Part shown: piece by piece, positions 6,488 through 11,797 of the stretch | Layout of the letters: the number at the start of each line of letters is the position of its first letter | How positions within the stretch are numbered: the first letter of the stretch is position 1 | Source: Faucicola sp937889485 | GTDB lineage: Bacteria; Pseudomonadota; Gammaproteobacteria; Pseudomonadales; Moraxellaceae | DNA: 11,797 bases | NCBI GenBank assembly: GCA_051653685.1 | Contig: JBOFWQ010000043.1 | Location: forward strand, 1-11,797 | Direction: 5' to 3' | Translations under genes and position numbers: made by a program | The notes under the pieces: generated by a model | The model's input: the letters and a program-made list of their open reading frames with translations, nothing else | The model's database searches: none | What the model was told of the DNA's origin: nothing

Positions 6488-7411
6488 TTAACTAAAGCTT
6501 GGCGCGCGTAGACGAAAGCGCGATAAAAAGCTTTTTACTTTGTTACCAAAACTGCGTGTTTCTGCCTCAGTCACCTCAGCCACCGCATGCCGTGCTTGTA
6601 GCTTTGGCTGATCTACTAATGTTTGGTGATAATCATAGGCGCGCTGAATACTAATCTCAAGCAGTGCCAAATTACTGGGGCGTGGCAGGTAACGATACAC
6701 TTGCCCCTTATTAATTAAGTCAATTAGGGTGTGGCTATCATCGAGTGCCGTTAGCACCATGACCGCTAAGTCTGGAAAACGCTGTTTTAGGGCATAGATG
6801 ACGGGCGAAATATTATCACCGCCCAAAGAAACATCGGTAATTGCTACCCCAAAATTGGCTTGCTCTAGTAGTACTACCGCTTGTTCTAAAGAATTTGCCC
6901 AGCAAATGTCAAACTGGGTAAATTTTTGCTGCATCTGCTGATACACCAGTTCACTATCATCAATGACCAATACTTTTCGTTTGACCATCGCATGACGGGC
7001 GGTACTAGGCTTTTCAGCAAAGCTATCTTGCGTTTGGATAGCAATTTGTGTGGCTTGATTGACGACATTTTTGAGGGTGTCAGTTTGCCAAGGTTTGGTA
7101 ATATAACGAAAAATCTCGCCTTCGTTGATGGCGTTGATAACGGCGTTGAGGTCAGCGTACCCTGTTAATAAGATTCGGATTGTGTGCGGTGACAGCGCTT
7201 TGACATCTTTTAGTACATCAACGCCCAATTTTTTGGGCATGCGTTGGTCACTGATCACGACTTGCACGGCATTTTGTTGAACGTATGCCAGTAGTTCGTC
7301 TGGGTCGGTGGTGGTGAAGACATCATGCGTGGCACGAAAATGCATTTTAAGGCTGCGTAAGATGCGGTCTTCATCATCAATAAATGCAATCTTGGGTTTG
7401 GTTACAGTCAT
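6488..7411 (-). CDS. Response regulator with two receiver domains and a basic C-terminal tail
   Basis: A 307-residue soluble protein. Receiver 1 (residues about 5-125) has the full set: acidic Asp12/Asp13, phospho-acceptor Asp55 in VVISDQRMP, Thr83 in LLTGYAD and Lys106 in YITKPW. This SDQRMP...LTGYAD...ITKPW form is common in regulators of the RpfG type. Receiver 2 (residues about 145-262) keeps Asp151/Asp152, Asp193 (AITDVSLGG) and Thr221, but has Arg244 in YLPRPS where Lys is normal. A Glu/Thr linker (residues 263-288) leads to a basic end, KVKSFLSRFRLRAPSFS. There is no DNA-binding, HD-GYP, GGDEF or other output domain, so it probably works by protein contact. It lies 116 bp downstream of the histidine-kinase gene on the same strand and is the obvious phosphotransfer partner. 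The start has a weak AGGGAAA site. Last gene of the leftward block. Confidence 0.88.
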   Translation of the reverse strand: MTVTKPKIAFIDDEDRILRSLKMHFRATHDVFTTTDPDELLAYVQQNAVQVVISDQRMPKKLGVDVLKDVKALSPHTIRILLTGYADLNAVINAINEGEIFRYITKPWQTDTLKNVVNQATQIAIQTQDSFAEKPSTARHAMVKRKVLVIDDSELVYQQMQQKFTQFDICWANSLEQAVVLLEQANFGVAITDVSLGGDNISPVIYALKQRFPDLAVMVLTALDDSHTLIDLINKGQVYRYLPRPSNLALLEISIQRAYDYHQTLVDQPKLQARHAVAEVTEAETRSFGNKVKSFLSRFRLRAPSFS

Positions 7412-7527
7412 TATCGTTTCCCTAATTTGTGTTGGTGTTTAGTCAGCGAACTTAGGTAACAAAACTTAAGTAATATGACACAAGTGATGATAGTGAATAC
7501 GGTGAGCTAGGCTGTTGATTATGCCTT

Positions 7528-9936
7528 TTAGTCCGTTTCGCGTTCCTCTTGTATGAGTAATTTGGGCGCTTGCTCCATCGCTACGGCAGTTTTTGGCAGT
7601 GTTAGGGTAAATGTGGTGCCCTCACCAACGGTGGATTGTACTTGGATGTCGCCTTGGTGCTGCGCCATAATTTGGCTTGAAATGGCAAGCCCAAGCCCTG
7701 TGCCTTCGCCCGCCGCTTTGGTGGTAAAAAATGGCTCAAACATCTTGGCAAGAGTGTCTTCATCAATCCCTGTGCCATTGTCGGCAACCCGAATATAGAC
7801 ATGGGTCGGGTCTTCAAAGCTGCTAATATGCAGTTGGGGGTGACGGGTTTGCGCCATGGCTTGTGCGGCATTATTAAATAAATTGAGCAGTACTTGGTTA
7901 ATCTGTGACGGATTGCAGCTGATGAGTGTGGTGGCTGCCAAATCGGTGTTAATTTCAAGGTGTTTGATATGGTTGCGGGCAATGACCAAGGCATTTTTGA
8001 TACACTCATTGATATTGACGGCTTTGATTTTGGCTTGATCAATCCTAGAAAAATCGCGCAAATTGACCACTAATTCAGAAATTTGGCTGATACCAAACTG
8101 CGCATCTTGAACCAATTCGTGCAAATCTTCACTCACGGCATCGGTGACCAAGTCATCACTACAGCTGAGCGTTTGGTTGAGGGTGTCGCGGATGGCAGTT
8201 TTGTCGTTTGGGGTATTTTGAATCAATTGCTTGAGCTGCTGGGTATGGTCAATGAGCTCATCATAGCGGGCAATGTTGCCGTCAATCAGCTCAAGATTAC
8301 TGCCAACATAGCCTAGGGGCGTGTTTACTTCATGCGCGACCCCTGCCACCATTTGCCCCAAAGTTGCCATTTTTTCGGATTGCACCAACTGCACTTGCGA
8401 TGCTTTGAGGTCTTTTAAGGCTTGGTGCAGATGCGCGGTACGTTCCACAACTTGTTGCTCGAGGCGCTCGTTGACTTGGGCAAGTGCCCCTTCGTTATCC
8501 ACGACACGTTCAACCAACTGGTTCATCGCCTCGCTAATGACGGCAATTTCTTGAACGTTGGCGGCAGGCAGTTTGTAATCACGTAGCGATAGGTAATTTT
8601 TTTGTTCAATTTGTTGACCAATTTGGCGTACATTCATGGCAACACGGTGTAGTGGCACCGCAAGAATATGCCGAAACGCATAACCACTGAGTAATAACAG
8701 CGGTAAAAACCCCAGTAGCATGTACCATTGCAGCTGCTTGCCTAACTGGTTGGCAAATAGCATAAGCTCACGATTGGGCTTAACAATCACCATTTTCCAA
8801 TGGGTCATGGGCATGGCAAAAATAAACGCTGTGGCAGGTTCATTAAGGATAACATCCTCATCAAGGCTCACTTGCGCCACAAAATGCGAGTCATTTAATC
8901 CACTATTTTGTGGCTGCTGGGTCATCAGCATGGCGGTAATGACTCGGGCTTCATTGGAAGAAATTTTTTGCAGATTGGTACCACTCACCAACGTATTACT
9001 GGTAAAGTCAAACTTGCCTGCATCAATTTTTTTGGCATCGGCAATAAGGCTTGCGTTGATTTGGTCTAAACGATTGGCAATCGGCAAGAATTGTTGATGC
9101 TGCTTGGCAAAAGTTGCCACGTCCATCATCTCACCTTGGGGGTTGTTGGCGGTGATTTGTTTGACTTGGGTTTCATTGGGAAACGTCAAAAAATGATTGC
9201 TCATATCTACCAAAAACACATAGCCGCCCGTCTTGTTTTGCCACTCTTTGACCATAGCTTGCATACGGTTTAGTAACACATCAAAACTTACCACCCCTTC
9301 AAAGCCATTGGTTTTGGCATTATAAATTGCCTTGGCACACGTCATCACAGGCTGTCTGCTGGTAGGGTGAATATAAGCACGGCTCCAGACACAGTGGTTA
9401 TGATTGGCATACATGGCAGGCACATACCACCAATCACGATAATAAGGGGTGGCAAGCGGCTGGTTTTTGGCAGCTGCGATTGCCAAGCGAGATGGCGGCA
9501 ATGCCCGATAACTAGGATTAATCGCCTGATATTGGCTGGCTGGCTGCATGTGCCCATCGCTATTGCGCTGCCAGACAAACGCCGTTTCATCAACCCCTGC
9601 CGCGTACATAGCAGGGTCATACCAAATACCCCCACCCACAATACCATCGTCCATATTCATCATTACATTGGCAAATGTGTTATTAATGATAGTTGCTTCT
9701 TTGGGTAGCCCACCCGCCACACGGCTAGTAGTAGCGGCAGTGCCGTCAATCTGGCTTACCCGCGCCAAAACACTATTAACTGCCTTATCGCCAGCCTCTA
9801 TGATGGTTTGAGAAGTTAATTTGGCAACCTCAGGTTTTCCTTGGCGGTCAATAATCCAGTAGACCATGCCCAAACACACGGCAAACACCAGCAATAAAAC
9901 CAGCAACAAGCGTGTAGTCAGATTGGAAAAACTCAT
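7528..9936 (-). CDS. Sensor histidine kinase: double-Cache periplasmic sensor, HAMP, HATPase
   Basis: An 802-residue inner-membrane kinase from the ATG at 9936, chosen because CGAGGA lies 5 bases before it; ATGs at 9942 and 9951 have no such site. Numbering is from this start. TM1 is residues about 8-29 (LTTRLLLVLLLVFAVCLGMVYW). The periplasmic part, about 30-400, is a double-Cache sensor (blocks like PYYRDWWYVPAM, VWSRAYIHPTSRQPVMTCAKAIY and GVVSFDVLL), the type that often binds small molecules. TM2 is about 402-422, then HAMP and a coiled coil to about 520. The H-box AGVAHEVNTPLGYV contains phospho-acceptor His535. After a long helical hairpin come the N-box (LLNLFNNAAQAM), DNGTGID at 719-725, FEPFFTTK and GTGLGLAIS. 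The kinase is of the HPK4 type. No receiver is fused; the next gene downstream supplies two. Confidence 0.93.
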   Translation of the reverse strand: MSFSNLTTRLLLVLLLVFAVCLGMVYWIIDRQGKPEVAKLTSQTIIEAGDKAVNSVLARVSQIDGTAATTSRVAGGLPKEATIINNTFANVMMNMDDGIVGGGIWYDPAMYAAGVDETAFVWQRNSDGHMQPASQYQAINPSYRALPPSRLAIAAAKNQPLATPYYRDWWYVPAMYANHNHCVWSRAYIHPTSRQPVMTCAKAIYNAKTNGFEGVVSFDVLLNRMQAMVKEWQNKTGGYVFLVDMSNHFLTFPNETQVKQITANNPQGEMMDVATFAKQHQQFLPIANRLDQINASLIADAKKIDAGKFDFTSNTLVSGTNLQKISSNEARVITAMLMTQQPQNSGLNDSHFVAQVSLDEDVILNEPATAFIFAMPMTHWKMVIVKPNRELMLFANQLGKQLQWYMLLGFLPLLLLSGYAFRHILAVPLHRVAMNVRQIGQQIEQKNYLSLRDYKLPAANVQEIAVISEAMNQLVERVVDNEGALAQVNERLEQQVVERTAHLHQALKDLKASQVQLVQSEKMATLGQMVAGVAHEVNTPLGYVGSNLELIDGNIARYDELIDHTQQLKQLIQNTPNDKTAIRDTLNQTLSCSDDLVTDAVSEDLHELVQDAQFGISQISELVVNLRDFSRIDQAKIKAVNINECIKNALVIARNHIKHLEINTDLAATTLISCNPSQINQVLLNLFNNAAQAMAQTRHPQLHISSFEDPTHVYIRVADNGTGIDEDTLAKMFEPFFTTKAAGEGTGLGLAISSQIMAQHQGDIQVQSTVGEGTTFTLTLPKTAVAMEQAPKLLIQEERETD

Positions 9937-9941
9937 AGACA

Positions 9942-9947
9942 TCCTCG
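9942..9947 (-). promoter_or_regulatory. Ribosome-binding site that decides the histidine-kinase start
   Basis: Minus-strand CGAGGA lies 5 bases before the ATG at 9936. The ATG at 9942 overlaps its end and the ATG at 9951 lies upstream of it, which makes both less likely starts. Confidence 0.65.
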
Positions 9948-9951
9948 ACAT

Positions 9952-10194
9952 TAACCATCTAGTCCCACATCAACAAATGGATGAAGCCGCCACAAAGTCG
10001 ACTTACTGCCCCATAAAACACAGCAAAAACAGCCCATACCTGCTCTTTTGCTAACCCAGTTTAGTGACTGTATGTGACAAAATGATGAATTTTGGTGATA
10101 AAAGGTAACAAATGTAGTGATTATTTTCCAAACTAAAGCCAATAAAAAATGAAAGGTAAAAAATCCCGACCCAGCGCACACCCATCCTTCACAT
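9952..10194. other. Leader region between the roadblock terminator and the kinase gene
   Basis: About 240 bp without a credible gene. It follows a terminator and precedes the kinase gene, so it should contain the kinase promoter, but no convincing -35/-10 pair was found on the minus strand. The part 10070-10135 is A/T-rich. Confidence 0.5.
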
Positions 10195-10222
10195 AAAAAA
10201 AGCCCTCAAAAAAATGAGGGCT
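10195..10222 (-). terminator. Rho-independent terminator downstream of the roadblock gene
   Basis: AGCCCTCA (10201-10208) pairs with TGAGGGCT (10215-10222) around a 6-base loop. On the minus strand the stem is followed directly by a run of T (plus A-run 10195-10200). On the plus strand no T-run follows, so it works leftward, ending the GTPase-roadblock transcript before the kinase gene. Confidence 0.88.
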
Positions 10223-10268
10223 AGGCATCAGAGTCGCGCAAAAGGCGATAAGATTAAATTACGCGCGG

Positions 10269-10700
10269 CTAGTGAAATTCTTGATCAAGCTCGATTAAGC
10301 GATTAATGGCCTTATTCATGCCGTGCATAATTTGACCCAACAACACTTGCTGTTTGGTCACCACAATCACAATCATAGGCTGATGGGCACTAGGCACGGC
10401 GCTGATCATAATTTTACCGTTTTCGGCATCCAAAATAACAGAGCGACAACCCGTTAACTGCGCCTCGCTGGTCAAAGCTTGTACCAACGCCAAAATCGAG
10501 CTACCCACGGCTGAAAGCTTGCCACCGTCATAAGTTTTTTGAAAAATAGAGTTCACCTCAAAGCCATCGGTGGATGACAACAGCACCCCTTCAATGCCAC
10601 TTGTGGTATGTACCAACTCTTGCAGCACTTCGTTTGATAGCGCAACAAACTGCTCGCTTGGCTTGATGCGACTTTCCATTTGGAACAAGTTTTCGTTCAT
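10269..10700 (-). CDS. Roadblock/LC7 domain protein (MglB/CvnB-like)
   Basis: A 143-residue soluble protein. After about 18 polar residues it shows the roadblock/LC7 fold order: a helix FVALSNEVLQELVHTTSGIEGVLLSSTDGFEV (18-49), the alpha-2 segment DGGKLSAVGSSILALVQALT (58-77), a strand SVILDAENGKIMISAVP and a final strand-helix MIVIVVTKQQVLLGQIMHGMNKAINRL. Such proteins form dimers that bind or regulate small Ras-like GTPases (MglB with MglA; CvnB with CvnD). The gene for exactly such a GTPase lies immediately upstream, 109 bp away on the same strand with no terminator between, so the two products are probably partners. The start has only a weak GGGA site; Met8 is a less likely alternative. 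A terminator follows the gene. Confidence 0.9.
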   Translation of the reverse strand: MNENLFQMESRIKPSEQFVALSNEVLQELVHTTSGIEGVLLSSTDGFEVNSIFQKTYDGGKLSAVGSSILALVQALTSEAQLTGCRSVILDAENGKIMISAVPSAHQPMIVIVVTKQQVLLGQIMHGMNKAINRLIELDQEFH

Positions 10701-10809
10701 GTTAATATCCCAAGATTTATGCTATTTGGTGGTTGGTTAAAAATATCGTGGGGGGATACCTGACGCATGAGGCAAAATGATGTTCACCACAAGTCCACCC
10801 CATGGTAAA

Positions 10810-11343
10810 TTAGCGCTGGGCAGTCAGTTCTAAAGCGGCAATCAGGGTATCTACTAGCAACAGCACATCTTCACGCTGACGCATATCTACAGGAAAAACT
10901 GGCAGATTTTTTTGCTGGCTTGCCAACCAATCTCGATAAATCGCAAAATCGCGCTCAGGCATCTTATCAAGTTGGCTAATCCCTACCACAATGTTACCTT
11001 GGTATATCTTGCTAAAAATATCCAAATAATGGGCAAGATCTGCCACAGGGTCTTGGGCAGCGTGATCAATCAAAATAATCACCCCCATGGCGCCTTGCGA
11101 CAAAATAGGCCATATAAAATTAAAGCGTTCTTGCCCTGGCGTGCCGTATAAACCGATGCTGACCCCGTCTTCTAAAGTCATTTCACCGTAGTCCATCCCC
11201 ACGGTGGTTAACGCTTTGGCATTAATGTGAAGATCAGTATTTTTTACCTCAGTCGATACCACAGAAATATCTGACAAAGTGGCAATGGCCTGCGTTTTAC
11301 CAGCACCCATGGGACCACTAAAGACAATTTTTAAACGTTGCAT
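10810..11343 (-). CDS. Small Ras-like GTPase of the MglA/CvnD (conservon) type
   Basis: A 177-residue soluble protein consisting of a single G domain. G1 is GPMGAGKT (residues 10-17) with Lys16 and Thr17 at the phosphates. G2 is in the ALTTVGMDYGEM segment (Thr46/Thr47). G3 is YGTPGQERF (66-74), in which the usual Asp of DxxG is not in its normal place, as I recall for CvnD-like GTPases. G4 appears to be SQLD (123-126), lacking the canonical Asn-Lys of NKxD but keeping Asp126. The G5 region is PVDMRQ. Family members act as nucleotide-controlled switches with roadblock proteins, in polarity and motility (MglA) or with a histidine kinase (conservons). The roadblock gene is next downstream. The ATG at 11343 follows AAAGG at good spacing and gives the expected family start. 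Confidence 0.9.
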   Translation of the reverse strand: MQRLKIVFSGPMGAGKTQAIATLSDISVVSTEVKNTDLHINAKALTTVGMDYGEMTLEDGVSIGLYGTPGQERFNFIWPILSQGAMGVIILIDHAAQDPVADLAHYLDIFSKIYQGNIVVGISQLDKMPERDFAIYRDWLASQQKNLPVFPVDMRQREDVLLLVDTLIAALELTAQR

Positions 11344-11404
11344 GTATAAAACCTTTTGCTTCTGGCATCTGCATCACAATAGTTGAGAATAGATTGCCAT
11401 CATT

Positions 11405-11433
11405 ATCATACACTAAATCATAGCGGTATCTAA
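11405..11433 (-). promoter_or_regulatory. Possible promoter of the GTPase-roadblock unit
   Basis: On the minus strand, TTAGAT (plus 11428-11433), a 17-bp spacer and TATGAT (plus 11405-11410). The -35 is poor and the -10 good. It lies about 60 bp before the GTPase start. Confidence 0.4.
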
Positions 11434-11485
11434 GATTTTTGCGCCACAATCAAGAAATTGGTAAAAGAAAGTAAGAAATTAGCGA

Positions 11486-11797
11486 TTACAAACCAAGTCG
11501 CCGCCGTAGCCGTGACAAAAACCCCATCATACCATGGTCAGAATTTTGTGCATTATCGGCTGCCACGGTCTGGCTTGAACTTGTGCTTTGGTCTAAAGTT
11601 TGGCTTAAAGGCGGGTTTGCCGTCTGGGTGACACAAAGCGGCTGGGTGGGCAATGCAGATGATGATGGCACATCTAAAGGACGCTCATCTAGAAAAACCG
11701 CCGCCAATGGCGCGACGGGATCAGTCTCTTTGTCGGGTATTGGGTCAACGATGGGCGCGGCAAATACAGACTCACTGGCGGCTGCATGTTTGCTCAA
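11486..11797 (-). CDS. C-terminal part of an unknown Pro/Ser/Thr-rich protein with a basic amphipathic tail
   Basis: The frame is open from the window edge to a TAA stop at 11486, giving 103 codons. The first codon at the edge is TTG and there is no sign that it is a start, so the gene is treated as cut off at its 5' side. The visible part is low in complexity (Ala, Pro, Ser, Thr, Asp), looks unfolded, and has no recognisable domain. It ends in GMMGFLSRLRRRLGL, a short basic, amphipathic segment. This tail closely matches the end of the double-receiver response regulator (FLSRFRLR) at the other end of the block. The gene lies 142 bp upstream of the GTPase gene on the same strand and may be in the same transcript or just before its promoter. 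I do not recognise the protein; the frame is probably real because of this shared tail and its position. Confidence 0.6.
   Translation of the reverse strand: MSKHAAASESVFAAPIVDPIPDKETDPVAPLAAVFLDERPLDVPSSSALPTQPLCVTQTANPPLSQTLDQSTSSSQTVAADNAQNSDHGMMGFLSRLRRRLGL

Noticed and set aside
7449..7474. Imperfect 12-bp direct repeat (aacttaggtaac / aacttaagtaat) between kinase and regulator genes
   Set aside because: Short, A/T-rich and without a matching site ahead of the kinase gene; could be chance.
7602..8042. Second minus-strand frame of 146 residues in the kinase gene
   Set aside because: Overlaps the ATPase domain, whose motifs are all read in the main frame without a break, so this is not a frameshifted part.
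8720..9097. Rightward 125-residue open frame inside the kinase gene
   Set aside because: It lies opposite the Cache region of the kinase, is Cys- and Ser-rich and has no coherent domain: a shadow frame.
10070..10130. Possible shared operator with the 7475-7491 region (tgac..aa.tgatga)
   Set aside because: The match needs a gap and covers only about ten A/T-rich bases.
9951..10181. Minus-strand 76-residue frame in the kinase leader
   Set aside because: Cys/Phe/Trp-rich, no ribosome-binding site, and ends at the kinase start region; no family resemblance.

Overview
The window looks like ordinary chromosome from a gammaproteobacterium of the Moraxellaceae (Moraxella, Faucicola or Psychrobacter type). 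This is judged from protein resemblance recalled from memory, moderate-to-low GC, very A/T-rich intergenic DNA and compact gene spacing; no database search was possible. I see no insertion sequence, prophage, CRISPR array, tRNA or rRNA.

Left part (1-5149): a cut-off acyltransferase reads leftward out of the window. A 450-bp gene-poor stretch follows, carrying three tandem 13-bp repeats. Next is a rightward OmpA-type lipoprotein gene (YiaD-like) ending in a strong two-way hairpin. Three leftward genes then form a probable operon: an RluE-type 23S rRNA pseudouridine synthase, a DUF1345 membrane protein whose start overlaps the rluE stop, and a DUF1877 protein. Divergent from rluE is a chorismate lyase gene (ubiC), followed by a small secreted SH3-like protein gene with its own promoter and a probable GTG start.

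Middle (5150-6480): glyA, complete and with all expected catalytic residues, ends in a hairpin shared with the next, convergent gene.

Right part (6488-11797): a leftward signalling block. In transcription order it holds the C-terminal part of a Pro/Ser/Thr-rich protein of unknown function, a small Ras-like GTPase of the MglA/CvnD type, a roadblock/LC7 protein, a minus-strand terminator, a two-TM Cache-HAMP histidine kinase, and a response regulator with two receiver domains. The set of kinase, roadblock protein and GTPase recalls the actinobacterial conservons (cvn), here with a double-receiver response regulator and without a visible DUF742 partner. The most notable detail is that the response regulator and the unknown protein at the far end share a short basic tail of the form FLSR(F/L)R(L/R)R written with different codons. 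This suggests a common membrane or partner anchor at the two ends of the block. Its output (motility, surface behaviour or other) cannot be read from this sequence.
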